64,000 bases of DNA from positions 20,948,098-21,012,097 of the forward strand of contig OZ024744.1 of NCBI GenBank assembly GCA_964016885.1. Direction: 5' to 3'. The translations under genes and the position numbers were made by a program. The notes under the pieces are model-generated. The model saw only the letters and a list, made by a program, of their open reading frames with translations. It did no database searches and was not told the DNA's origin. Positions 10,431 through 23,891 of the stretch are shown here, piece by piece. The DNA is from Eledone cirrhosa. Its lineage: Eukaryota > Mollusca > Cephalopoda > Octopoda > Eledonidae. How positions within the stretch are numbered: position 1 is the stretch's first letter; each line of letters starts with the position of its first letter.

Positions 10431-13115
10431 CTCGTTTTAAAACAGTTGAATCGTTAGAACTGACTCGTTTTAACAACAGTTGAATCTTAAAATAAAACTC
10501 GTTTTAACAATAGTTGAATCTCAAGAACTGACTCGTTTTAGCAACAGTTGTATCTTAAGATAACACTCGTTTTCATAACAGTTGAATCTTAAGAAATGTC
10601 TCGTTTTAACAACAGTTGAATTTTAAGTTAAACCTCGTTTTGACAACAGTTGAATCTTAAGAACTGACTCGTTTTAACAACAGTTAAATCTTAATAACTG
10701 ACTCGTTTTAACAACAGTTGAATGTTAAGATAAAACTCGTTTTAACAATAGTTGAATCTTAAGAACTGACTCGTTTTAACAACAGTTGAATCTTAAGATA
10801 AAACTCGTTTTAACAACTGTTGAATCTTAAGAACTGACTCGTTTTAACAACAGCTGAATCTTAAGATAAAACTCGTTTTAACAACAGTTGAATCTTAAGA
10901 ACTGACTCGTTTTAACAACAGTTGAATCTTCAAATAAAACTCGTTTTAACAACAGTTGAATCTTAAGAACTGACTCGTTTTAACAACAGTTGAATGTTAA
11001 GATAAAACTCGTTTTAACAATAGTGGAATCTTAAGAACTGACTCGTTTTAACAACAGTTGAATCTTAAGATAAAACTCGTTTTAACAACAGTTGAATCTT
11101 AAGAACTGACTCGTTTTAACAACAGCTGAATCTTAAGATAAAACTCGTTTTAACAACAGTTCAAACTTAAGAAATGACTCATTTTAACAACAGTTGAATC
11201 TTAAGATAACATTCGTTTTAACAACAGTTGAATCTTAAGAAATGATTCGTTTTAACAACAGTTGAATCTTAAGATAAAGCTCGTTTTAACAACACTTGAA
11301 TCTTAAGAACGGACTCGTTTTAACAACACCTGAATGTTAAGATAAAACTCGTTTTAACAACAGTTGAATCTTAAGAACTGATTCGTTTTAACAACAGTTC
11401 AAACTTAAGAACTGACTCTTTTTAACAACAGTTGAATCTTATGAACTGACTCATTTTAACAACAGTTGAATCTTAAGATAACATTCGTTTTAACAACAGT
11501 TGAATCTTAAGAACTGACTCGTTTTAACAACAGTTGAATCTTAAAGATAAAACTCGTTTCGACAACAGTTGAATCTTAAGAACTGACTCGTTTTAACAAC
11601 AGCTGAATCTTAAGATAAAACTCGTTTTAACAACAGTTGAATCTTAAGAACTGACTCGTTTTAACGACAGCTGAATCTTAAGATAAAACTCGTTTTAACA
11701 ACAGTTCAAACTTAAGAAATGACTCGTTTTAACAACAGTTGAATCTTATGAACTGACTCATTTTAACAACAGTTGAATCTTAAGAACTGATTCGTTTTAA
11801 CAACAGCTGAATCTTAAGATAAAACTCGTTTTAACAACAGTTGAATCTTAAGAACTGATTCGTTTTAACAACAGCTGAATCTTAAGATAAAACTCGTTTT
11901 AACAACAGTTGAATCTTAAGAACTGACTCGTTTTAACAACAGCTGAATCTTAAGATAAAACTCGTTTTAACAACAGTTGAATCTTAAGATAAAACTCGTT
12001 TTAACAACAGTTCAAACTTAAGAAATGACTCGTTTTAACAAAAGTTGAATCTTATGAACTCACTCATTTAACAACAGTTGAATCTTAAGATAACATTCGT
12101 TTTAACAACAGTTGAATCTTAAGAACTGATTCGTTTTAACAACAGTTGAATGTTAAGATAAAACTCGTTTTAACAATAGTGGAATCTTAAGAACTGACTC
12201 GTTTTAACAACAGTTGAATCTTAAGATAAAACTCGTTTTAACAACAGTTGAATCTTAAGAACTGACTCGTTTTAACGACAGCTGAATCTTAAGATAAAAC
12301 TCGTTTTAACAACAGTTCAAACTTAAGAAATGACTCGTTTTAACAACAGTTGAATCTTATGAACTGACTCATTTTAACAACAGTTGAATCTTAAGAACTG
12401 ATTCGTTTTAACAACAGTTGAATCTTAAGATAAAACTCGTTTTAACAACAGTTGAATCTTAAGAACTGACTCGTTTTAACAACAGCTGAATCTTAAGATA
12501 AAACTCGTTTTAACAACAGTTGAATCTTAAGAACTGACTCGTTTTAACAACAGTTGAATCTTAAGATAAAACTCGTTTTAACAACAGTTGAATCTTATGA
12601 ACTAACTCATTTTAACAACAGTTGAATCTTAAGTTAAGACTCGTTTTAACAACAGTTGAATCTAAAGAACAGACTCGTTTTAACGACAGCTGAATCTTAA
12701 GATAAAACTCGTTTTAACAACAGTTGGATCTTAAGAACTGACTCGTTTTAACAACAGTTGAATGTTACGATAAAACTCGTTTTAACAACAGTTGAATCTT
12801 ATGAACTAACTCATTTTAACAACAGTTGGATCTTAAGTTAAGACTCGTTTTAACAACAGTTGAATCTTAAGAACTGACTCGTTTTAACAACAGTTGAATC
12901 TTAAGACAAAACCCGTTTTAACAACAGTTGAATCTTAAGAACTGTCTCGTTTTAACAACAGTTGAATCTTAAGATAAACCTCGTTTTAACAACAGTTTAA
13001 TCTTAAGAACCGACTCGTTTTAACAACAGTTGAATCTTAAGACAAAACTCGTTTTAACAACAGTTGAATCTTAAGAACTGACTTGTTCTAACAACAGTTC
13101 AGCCTTAAGAACTGA
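10431..13115 (+). repeat. HOR unit 8 (79 monomers)
   Basis: The head resembles unit 7, with GAATTTTAAGTTAAAC added. From about 11178 to the anchor it matches unit 11 at +5,811 and then +5,812 bp; the one-base change in offset comes from a 33-bp monomer here (CACTCATTTAAC, near 12061) whose partner in unit 11 has the full T run. The shared private variant TCTAAAGAACAGACTC (near 12661) supports the match. Confidence 0.88.
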
Positions 13116-14202
13116 CTCGTTTTAAAACAGTTGAATCGTTAGAACTGACTCGTTTTAACAACAGTTGAATCTTAAAATAAAACTCGTTTTAACAATAGTT
13201 GAATCTCAAGAACTGACTCGTTTTAGCAACAGTTGAATCTTAAGATAACACTCGTTTTCATAACAGTTGAATCTTAAGAACTGTCTCGTTTTAACAACAG
13301 TTGAATTTTAAGATAAACCTCGTTTTGACAACAGTTGAATCTTAAGAACTGACTCGTTTTAACAACAGTTGAATCTTCAAATAAAACTCGTTTTAACAAC
13401 AGTTGAATCTTAAGAACTGACTCGTTTTAACAACAGTTGAATGTTAAGATAAAACTCGTTTTAACAATAGTGGAATCTTAAGAACTGACTCGTTTTAACA
13501 ACAGTTGAATCTTAAGATAAAACTCGTTTTAACAACAGTTGAATCTTAAGAACTGACTCGTTTTAACAACAGCTGAATCTTAAGATAAAACTCGTTTTAA
13601 CAACAGTTGAATCTTAAGATAAAACTCGTTTTAACAACAGTTGAATCTTAAGTACTGACTCGTTTTAACAACAGCTGAATCTTAAGATAAAACTCGTTTT
13701 AACAACAGTTGAATCTTAAGATAAAACTCGTTTTAACAACAGTTGAATCTTAAGTACTGACTCGTTTTAACAACAGTTGAATCTTAAGATAAAACTCGTT
13801 TTAACAACAGTTGAATCTTATGAGCTAACTCATTTTAACAACAGTTGAATCTTAAGTTAACACTCGTTTTAACAACAGTTGAATCTTAAGAACTGACTCG
13901 TTTTAACGACAGCTGAATCTTAAGATAAAACTCGTTTTAACAACAGTTGGATCTTAAGAACTGACTCGTTTTAACAACAGTTGAATCTTACGATAAAACT
14001 CGTTTTAACAACAGTTGAATCTTATGAACTAACTCATTTTAACAACAGTTGAATCTTAAGTTAAGACTCGTTTTAACAACAGTTGAATCTTAAGAACTGA
14101 CTCGTTTTAACAACAGTTGAATCTTAAGACAAAACTCGTTTTAACAACAGTTGAATCTTAAGAACTGACTTGTTCTAACAACAGTTCGACCTTAAGAACT
14201 GA
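13116..14202 (+). repeat. HOR unit 9 (32 monomers)
   Basis: The head is intact through the seventh monomer, then jumps to CTTCAAATAAAA. From about 13345 to the anchor it repeats in unit 10 at +1,801 bp (shared CTTAAGTTAACACTC at 13851 and 15652). Its anchor is altered, reading CAGTTCGACC where others read CAGTTCAGCC. Confidence 0.87.
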
Positions 14203-16003
14203 TTCGTTTTAAAACAGTTGAATCGTTAAAACTCACTCGTTTTAACAACAGTTGAATCTTAAAATAAAACTCGTTTTAACAATAGTTGAATCTCAAGAAC
14301 TGACTCGTTTTAGCAACAGTTGAATCTTAAGATAACACTCGTTTTCATAACAGTTGAATCTTAAGAACTGTCTCGTTTTAACAACAGTTGAATTTTAAGA
14401 TAAACCTCGTTTTAACAATAGTTGAATCTTAAGAACTGACTCGTTTTAACAACAGTTGAATCTTAAGATAAAACTCGTTTTAACAACTGTTGAATCTTAA
14501 GAACTGACGCGTTTTAACAACAGCTGAATCTTAAGATAAAACTCGTTTTAACGACAGTTGAATCTTAAGAACTGACTCGTTTTAACAACAGTTGAATCTT
14601 AAAATAAAACTCGTTTTAACAACAGTTGAATCTTAAGAACTGACTCGTTTTAACAACAGTTGAATGTTAAGATAAAACTCGTTTTAACAATAGTGGAGTC
14701 TTAAGAACTGACTCGTTTTAACAACAGTTGAATCTTAAAATAAAACTCGTTTTAACAATAGTTGAATCTCAAGAACTGACTCGTTTTAGCAACAGTTGAA
14801 TCTTAAGATAACACTCGTTTTCATAACAGTTGAATCTTAAGAACTGTCTCGTTTTAACAACAGTTGAATTTTAAGATAAACCTCGTTTTGACAACAGTTG
14901 AATCTTAAGAATTGACTCGTTTTAACAACAGTTAAATCTTAATAACTGACTCGTTTTAACAACAGTTGAATGTTAAGATAAAACTCGTTTTAACAATAGT
15001 TGAATCTTAAGAACTGACTCGTTTTAACAACAGTTGAATCTTAAGATAAAACTCGTTTTAACAACTGTTGAATCTTAAGAACTGACTCGTTTTAACAAAA
15101 GCTGTATCTTAAGATAAAACTCGTTTTAACAACAGTTGAATCTTAAGAACTGACTCGTTTTAACAACAGTTGAATCTTCAAATAAAACTCGTTTTAACAA
15201 CAGTTGAATCTTAAGAACTGACTCGTTTTAACAACAGTTGAATGTTAAGATAAAACTCGTTTTAACAATAGTGGAATCTTAAGAACTGACTCGTTTTAAC
15301 AACAGTTGAATCTTAAGATAAAACTCGTTTTAACAACAGTTGAATCTTAAGAACTGACTCGTTTTAACAACAGCTGAATCTTAAGATAAAACTCGTTTTA
15401 ACAACAGTTGAATCTTAAGATAAAACTCGTTTTAACAACAGTTGAATCTTAAGTACTGACTCGTTTTAACAACAGCTGAATCTTAAGATAAAACTCGTTT
15501 TAACAACAGTTGAATCTTAAGATAAAACTCGTTTTAACAACAGTTGAATCTTAAGTACTGACTCGTTTTAACAACAGTTGAATCTTAAGATAAAACTCGT
15601 TTTAACAACAGTTGAATCTTATGAGCTAACTCATTTTAACAACAGTTGAATCTTAAGTTAACACTCGTTTTAACAACAGTTGAATCTTAAGAACTGACTC
15701 GTTTTAACGACAGCTGAATCTTAAGATAAAACTCGTTTTAACAACAGTTGGATCTTAACAACTGACTCGTTTTAACAACAGTTGAATCTTACGATAAAAC
15801 TCGTTTTAACAACAGTTGAATCTTATGAACTAACTCATTTTAACAACAGTTGAATCTTAAGTTAAGACTCGTTTTAACAACAGTTGAATCTTAAGAACTG
15901 ACTCGTTTTAACAACAGTTGAATCTTAAGACAAAACTCGTTTTAACAACAGTTGAATCTTAAGAACTGACTTGTTCTAACAACAGTTCAGCCTTCAGAAC
16001 TGA
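14203..16003 (+). repeat. HOR unit 10 (53 monomers) with an internal second head
   Basis: Starts with a normal 33-bp monomer and head, but the head restarts near 14711-14737 at its second monomer (CTTAAAATAAAA, CAATAG, TTTTAGCAAC and so on) with no anchor before it. This unit is therefore two HOR units joined with loss of the intervening anchor and 33-bp monomer. Its last part repeats unit 9. Confidence 0.87.
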
Positions 16004-18927
16004 CTCGTTTTAAAACAGTTGAATCGTTAAAACTGACTCGTTTTAACAACAGTTGAATCTTAAAATAAAACTCGTTTTAACAATAGTTGAATCTCAAGAA
16101 CTGACTCGTTTTAGCAACAGTTGAATCTTAAGATAACACTCGTTTTCATAACAGTTGAATCTTAAGAACTGTCTCGTTTTAACAACAGTTGAATTTTAAG
16201 ATAAACCTCGTTTTGACAACAGTTGAATCTTAAGAACTGACTCGTTTTAACAACAGTTAAATCTTAATAACTGACTCGTTTTAACAACAGATGAATGTTA
16301 AGATAAAACTCGTTTTAACAATAGTTGAATCTTAAGAACTGACTCGTTTTAACAACAGTTGAATCTTAAGATAAAACTCGTTTTAACAACTGTTGAATCT
16401 TAAGAACTGACTCGTTTTAACAACAGCTGAATCTTAAGATAAAACTCGTTTTAACGACAGTTGAATCTTAAGAACTGACTCGTTTTAACAACAGTTGAAT
16501 CTTCAAATAAAACTCGTTTTAACAACAGTTGAATCTTAAGAACTGACTCGTTTTAACAACAGTTGAATGTTAAGATAAAACTCGTTTTAACAATAGTGGA
16601 ATCTTAAGAACTGACTCGTTTTAACAACAGCTGAATCTTAAGATAAAACTCGTTTTAACAACAGTTCAAACTTAAGAAATGACTCGTTTTAACAAAAGTT
16701 GAATCTTATGAACTCACTCATTTTAACAACAGTTGAATCTTAAGATAACATTCGTTTTAACAACAGTTGAATCTTAAGAACTGATTCGTTTTAACAACAG
16801 TTGAATCTTAAGATAAAACTCGTTTTAACAACAGTTGAATCTTAAGAACGGACTCGTTTTAACAACAGCTGAATCTTAAGATAAAACTCGTTTTAACAAC
16901 AGTTGAATCTTAAGAACTGATTCGTTTTAACAACAGTTCAAACTTAAGAACTGATTCGTTTTAACAACAGTTGAATCTTATGAACTGACTCATTTTAACA
17001 ACAGTTGAATCTTAAGATAACATTCGTTTTAACAACAGTTGAATCTTAAGAAATGATTCGTTTTAACAACAGTTGAATCTTAAGATAAAACTCGTTTTAA
17101 CAACACTTGAATCTTAAGAACGGACTCGTTTTAACAACACCTGAATCTTAAGATAAAACTCGTTTTAACAACAGTTGAATCTTAAGAACTGATTCGTTTT
17201 AACAACAGTTCAAACTTAAGAACTGACTCGTTTTAACAACAGTTGAATCTTATGAACTGACTCATTTTAACAACAGTTGAATCTTAAGATAACATTCGTT
17301 TTAACAACAGTTGAATCTTAAGAACTGACTCGTTTTAACAACAGTTGAATCTTAAAGATAAAACTCGTTTCGACAACAGTTGAATCTTAAGAACTGACTC
17401 GTTTTAACAACAGCTGAATCTTAAGATAAAACTCGTTTTAACAACAGTTGAATCTTAAGAACTGACTCGTTTTAACGACAGCTGAATCTTAAGATAAAAC
17501 TCGTTTTAACAACAGTTCAAACTTAAGAAATGACTCGTTTTAACAACAGTTGAATCTTATGAACTGACTCATTTTAACAACAGTTGAATCTTAAGAACTG
17601 ATTCGTTTTAACAACAGCTGAATCTTAAGATAAAACTCTTTTTAACAACAGTTGAATCTTAAGAACTGATTCGTTTTAACAACAGCTGAATCTTAAGATA
17701 AAACTCGTTTTAACAACAGTTGAATCTTAAGAACTGACTCGTTTTAACAACAGCTGAATCTTAAGATAAAACTCGTTTTAACAACAGTTGAATCTTAAGA
17801 TAAAACTCGTTTTAACAACAGTTCAAACTTAAGAAATGACTCGTTTTAACAAAAGTTGAATCTTATGAACTCACTCATTTTAACAACAGTTGAATCTTAA
17901 GATAACATTCGTTTTAACAACAGTTGAATCTTAAGAACTGATTCGTTTTAACAACAGTTGAATGTTAAGATAAAACTCGTTTTAACAATAGTGGAATCTT
18001 AAGAACTGACTCGTTTTAACAACAGTTGAATCTTAAGATAAAACTCGTTTTAACAACAGTTGAATCTTAAGAACTGACTCGTCTTAACGACAGCTGAATC
18101 TTAAGATAAAACTCGTTTTAACAACAGTTCAAACTTAAGAAATGACTCGTTTTAACAACAGTTGAATCTTATGAACTGACTCATTTTAACAACAGTTGAA
18201 TCTTAAGAACTGATTCGTTTTAACAACAGTTGAATCTTAAGATAAAACTCGTTTTAACAACAGTTGAATCTTAAGAACTGACTCGTTTTAACAACAGCTG
18301 AATCTTAAGACAAAACTCGTTTTAACAACAGTTGAATCTTAAGAACTGACTCGTTTTAACAACAGTTGAATCTTAAGATAAAACTCGTTTTAACAACAGT
18401 TGAATCTTATGAACTAACTCATTTTAACAACAGTTGAATCTTAAGTTAAGACTCGTTTTAACAACAGTTGAATCTAAAGAACAGACTCGTTTTAACGACA
18501 GCTGAATCTTAAGATAAAACTCGTTTTAACAACAGTTGGATCTTAAGAACTGACTCGTTTTAACAACAGTTGAATGTTACGATAAAACTCGTTTTAACAA
18601 CAGTTGAATCTTATGAACTAACTCATTTTAACAACAGTTGAATCTTAAGTTAAGACTCGTTTTAACAACAGTTGAATCTTAAGAACTGACTCGTTTTAAC
18701 AACAGTTGAATCTTAAGACAAAACCCGTTTTAACAACAGTTGAATCTTAAGAACTGTCTCGTTTTAACAACAGTTGAATCTTAAGATAAACCTCGTTTTA
18801 ACAACAGTTTAATCTTAAGAACCGACTCGTTTTAACAACAGTTGAATCTTAAGACAAAACTCGTTTTAACAACAGTTGAATCTTAAGAACTGACTTGTTC
18901 TAACAACAGTTCAGCCTTAAGAACTGA
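16004..18927 (+). repeat. HOR unit 11 (86 monomers)
   Basis: The first kilobase has a standard head with the private variant CAGATGAATGTTAAG (near 16288). From about 16989 it is a long-range copy of unit 8. It includes the 35-bp monomer with CGTTTCGAC near 17352. Length is exactly 86x34. Confidence 0.88.
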
Positions 18928-19810
18928 CTCGTTTTAAAACAGTTGAATCGTTAGAACTGACTCGTTTTAACAACAGTTGAATCTTAAAATAAAACTCGTT
19001 TTAACAATAGTTGAATCTCAAGAACTGACTCGTTTTAGCAACAGTTGAATCTTAAGATAACACTCGTTTTCATAACAGTTGAATCTTAAGAATTGACTCG
19101 TTTTAACAACAGTTAAATCTTAATAACTGACTCGTTTTAACAACAGTTGAGTCTTAAGATAAAACTCGTTTTAACAACAGTTGAATCTTAAGAACTGATT
19201 CGTTTTAACAACAGTTCAAACTTAAGAACTGATTCGTTTTAACAACAGTTGAATCTTATGAACTGACTCATTTTAACAACAGTTGAATCTTAAGATAACA
19301 TTCGTTTTAACAACAGTTGAATCTTAAGAACTGACTCGTTTTAACAACAGTTGAATCTTAAGATAAAACTCGTTTTAACAACAGTTGAATCTTAAGAACT
19401 GATTCGTTTTAACAACAGTTGAATCTTAAGATAAAACTCGTTTTAACAACAGTTGAATCTTAAGAACAGACTCGTTTTAACAACAGCTGAATCTTAAGAT
19501 AAAACTCGTTTTAACAACAGTTGAATCTTATGAACTAACTCATTTTAACAACAGTTGAATCTTAAGTTAAGACTCGTTTTAACAACAGTTGAATCTTAAG
19601 AACTGACTCGTTTTAACAACAGTTGAATCTTAAGACAAAACCCGTTTTAACAACAGTTGAATCTTAAGAACTGTCTCGTTTTAACAACAGTTGAATCTTA
19701 AGATAAACCTCGTTTTAACAACAGTTGAATCTTAAGACAAAACTCGTTTTAACAACAGTTGAATCTTAAGAACTGACTTGTTCTAACAACAGTTCAGCCT
19801 TAAGAACTGA
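18928..19810 (+). repeat. HOR unit 12, shortest unit (26 monomers, 883 bp)
   Basis: The head breaks after the fifth monomer (TTTTCATAAC, then GAATTGACTC) and passes to GTTAAATC. The middle is reduced and the tail lacks the CAGTTTAATC monomer. It behaves as a deletion product of a longer unit: only the two ends needed to recognise an HOR remain nearly complete. Confidence 0.87.
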
Positions 19811-22800
19811 CTCGTTTTAAAACAGTTGAATCGTTAGAACTGACTCGTTTTAACAACAGTTGAATCTTAAAATAAAACTCGTTTTAACAATAGTTGAATC
19901 TCAAGAACTGACTCGTTTTAGCAACAGTTGAATCTTAAGATAACACTCGTTTTCATAACAGTTGAATCTTAAGAACTGTCTCGTTTTAACAACAGTTGAA
20001 TTTTAAGATAAACCTCGTTTTGACAACAGTTGAATCTTAAGAACTGACTCGTTTTAACAACAGTTAAATCTTAATAACTGACTCGTTTTAACAACAGTTG
20101 AATGTTAAGATAAAACTCGTTTTAACAATAGTTGAATCTTAAGAACTGACTCGTTTTAACAACAGTTAAATCTTAATAACTGACTCGTTTTAACAACAGT
20201 TGAATGTTAAGATAAAACTCGTTTTAACAACAGTTGAATCTTAAGATAAAACTCGTTTTAACAACTGTTGAATCTTAAGAACTGACTCGTTTTAACAACA
20301 GCTGAATCTTAAGATAAAACTCGTTTTAACAACAGTTGAATCTTAAGAACTGACTCGTTTTAACAACAGTTGAATCTTCAAATAAAACTTGTTTTAACAA
20401 CAGTTGAATCTTAAGAACTGACTCGTTTTAACAACAGTTGAATGTTAAGATAAAACTCGTTTTAACAATAGTGGAATCTTAAGAACTGACTCGTTTTAAC
20501 AACAGTTGAATCTTAAGATAAAACTCGTTTTAACAACAGTTGAATCTTAAGAACTGACTCGTTTTAACAACAGCTGAATCTTAAGATAAAACTCGTTTTA
20601 ACAACAGTTCAAACTTAAGAAATGACTCGTTTTAACAAAAGTTGAATCTTATGAACTCACTCATTTTAACAACAGTTGAATCTTAAGATAACATTCGTTT
20701 TAACAACAGTTGAATCTTAAGAACTGATTCGTTTTAACAACAGTTGAATCTTAAGATAAAACTCGTTTTAACAACACGTGAATCTTAAGAACGGACTCGT
20801 TTTAACAACACCTGAATCTTAAGATAAAACTCGTTTTAACAACAGTTGAATCTTAAGAACTGATTCGTTTTAACAACAGTTCAAACTTAAGAACTGACTC
20901 GTTTTAACAACAGTTGAATCTTAAGATAACATTCGTTTTAACAACAGTTGAATCTTAAAGATAAAACTCGGTTCGACAACAGTTGAATCTTAAGAACTGA
21001 CTCGTTTTAACAACAGCTGAATCTTAAGATAAAACTCGTTTTAACAACAGTTGAATCTTAAGAACTGACTCGTTTTAACGACAGCTGAATCTTAAGATAA
21101 AACTCGTTTTAACAACAGTTCAAACTTAAGAAATGACTCGTTTTAACAACAGTTGAATCTTATGAACTGACTCATTTTAACAACAGTTGAATCTTAAGAA
21201 CTGATTCGTTTTAACAACAGCTGAATCTTAAGATAAAACTCGTTTTAACAACAGTTGAATCTTAAGAACTGACTCGTTTTAACAACAGCTGAATCTTAAG
21301 ATAAAACTCGTTTTAACAACAGCTGAATCTTAAGATAAAACTCGTTTTAACAACAGTTGAATCTTAAGATAAAACTCGTTTTAACAACAGTTGAATCTTA
21401 AGAACTGACTCTTTTTAACAACAGTTCAAACTTAAGAACTGACTCGTTTTAACAACAGTTGAATCTTAAGATAACATTCGTTTTAACAACAGTTGAATCT
21501 TAAGAACTGACTCGTTTTAACAACAGTTGAATCTTAAAGATAAAACTCGTTTCGACAACAGTTGAATCTTAAGAACTGACTCGTTTTAACAACAGCTGAA
21601 TCTTAAGATAAAACTCGTTTTAACAACAGTTGAATCTTAAGAACTGACTCGTTTTAACGACAGCTGAATCTTAAGATAAAACTCGTTTTAACAACAGTTC
21701 AAACTTAAGAAATGACTCGTTTTAACAACAGTTGAATCTTATGAACTGACTCATTTTAACAACAGTTGAATCTTAAGAACTGATTCGTTTTAACAACAGC
21801 TGAATCTTAAGATAAAACTCGTTTTAACAACAGTTGAATCTTAAGAACTGACTCGTTTTAACAACAGCTGAATCTTAAGATAAAACTCGTTTTAACAACA
21901 GTTGAATATTAAGATAAAACTCGTTTTAACAACAGTTGAATCTTAAGAACTGACTCTTTTTAACAACAGTTGAATCTTAAGATAAAACTCGTTTTAACAA
22001 CAGTTGAATCTTATGAGCTAACTCATTTTAACAACAGTTGAATCTTAAGTTAAGACTCGTTTTAACAACAGTTGAATCTTAAGAACTGACTCGTTTTAAC
22101 AACAGCTGAATCTTAAGATAAAACTCGTTTTAACAACAGTTGAATCTTAAGAACTGACTCGTTTTAACAACAGCTGAATCTTAAGATAAAACTCGTTTTA
22201 ACAACAGTTGAATCTTAAGTTAAGACTCGTTTTAACAACAGTTGAATCTTAAGAACTGACTCGTTTTAACGACAGCTGAATCTTAAGACAAAACCCGTTT
22301 TAACAACAGTTGAATCTTAAGAACTGTCTCGTTTTAACAACAGTTGAATCTTAAGATAAACCTCGTTTTAACAACAGTTTAATCTTAAGAACTGACTCGT
22401 TTTAACAACAGTTGAATCTTAAGACAAAACTCGTTTTAACAACAGTTGAATCTTAAAATAAAACTCGTTTTAACAATAGTTGAATCTCAAGAACTGACTC
22501 GTTTTAGCAACAGTTGAATCTTAAGATAACACTCGTTTTCATAACAGTTGAATCTCAAGAACTGTCTCGTTTTAACAACAGTTGAATTTTAAGATAAACC
22601 TCGTTTTGACGACAGTTGAATCTTAAGAACTGACTCGTTTTAACAACAGTTAAATCTTAATAACTGACTCGTTTTAACAAGAGTTGAATGTTAAGATAAA
22701 ACTTATTTTAACAATAGTTGAATCTTAAGAACTGACTCGTTTTAACAACAGTTGAATCTTAAGATAAAACTCGTTTTAACAACTGTTGAATCTTAAGAAC

Positions 22801-23891
22801 TGACTCGTTTTAACAACAGCTGAATCTTAAGATAAAACTCGTTTTAACAACAGTTGAATCTTAAGAACTGACTCGTTTTAACAACAGTTGAATCTTAAGA
22901 ACTGACTCGTTTTAACAACAGTTGAATCTTAAGATAAAACTCGTTTTAACAACAGTTGAATCTTAAGAACTGACTCGTTTTAACAACAGCTGAATCTTAA
23001 GATAAAACTCGTTTTAACAACAGTTGAATCTCAAGAACTGACTCGTTTTAACGACAGCTGAATCTTAAGATAAAACTCGTTTTAACAACAGTTCAAACTT
23101 AAGAAATGACTCGTTTTAACAACAGTTGAATCTTATGAACTGACTCATTTTAACAACAGATGAATCTTAAGAACTGATTCGTTTTAACAACAGCTGAATC
23201 TTAAGATAAAACTCGTTTTAACAACAGTTGAATCTTAAGAACTGACTCGTTTTAACAACAGCTGAATCTTAAGATAAAACTCGTTTTAACAACAGTTGAA
23301 TCTTAAGAACTGACTCGTTTTAACAACAGCTGAATCTTAAGATAAATCTCGTTTTAACAACAGTTGAATCTTAAGATAAAACTCGTATTAACAACAGTTG
23401 AATCTTAAGAACTGACTCTTTTTAACAACAGTTGAATCGTAAGATAAAACTCGTTTTAACAACAGTTGAATCTTATGAGCTAACTCATTTTAACAACAGT
23501 TGAATCTTAAGTTAAGACTCGTTTTAACAACAGTTGAATCTTAAGAACTGACTCGTTTTAACAACAGCTGAATCTTAAGATAAAACTCGTTTTAACAACA
23601 GTTGAATCTTAAGAACTGACTCGTTTTAACAACAGCTGAATCTTAAGATAAAACTCGTTTTAACAACAGTTGAATCTTAAGTTAAGACTCGTTTTAACAA
23701 CAGTTGAATCTTAAGAACTGACTCGTTTTAACGACAGCTGAATCTTAAGACAAAACCCGTTTTAACAACAGTTTAATCTTAAGAACTGACTCGTTTTAAC
23801 AACAGTTGAATCTTAAGACAAAACTCGTTTTAACAACAGTTGAATCTTAAGAACTGACTTGTTCTAACAACAGTTCAGCCTTAAGAACTGA
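19811..23891 (+). repeat. HOR unit 13 (120 monomers) with missing internal anchor
   Basis: A compound unit. A three-monomer (102-bp) tandem duplication of the GTTAAATC block lies at about 20061-20264. A 579-bp tandem duplication lies at about 20.93-22.1 kb. Near 22441 the tail monomer GACAAAA runs directly into the second head monomer (CTTAAAATAAAA), so one anchor and one 33-bp monomer have been lost. Two 35-bp monomers (near 20958 and 21536) explain the +1 in length. Confidence 0.86.
20933..22090 (+). repeat. 579-bp tandem duplication inside HOR unit 13
   Basis: The block around the 35-bp monomer (AATCTTAAAG at 20951) recurs at 21530, an offset of 579 bp, which is 17 monomers plus one base. 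Following variants (GACAGCTGAATC, CAGTTCAAACTTAAG, TATGAACTGACTC) recur in the same order. The first copy has CTCGGTTCGAC where the second has CTCGTTTCGAC. Outer limits are approximate. Confidence 0.8.
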
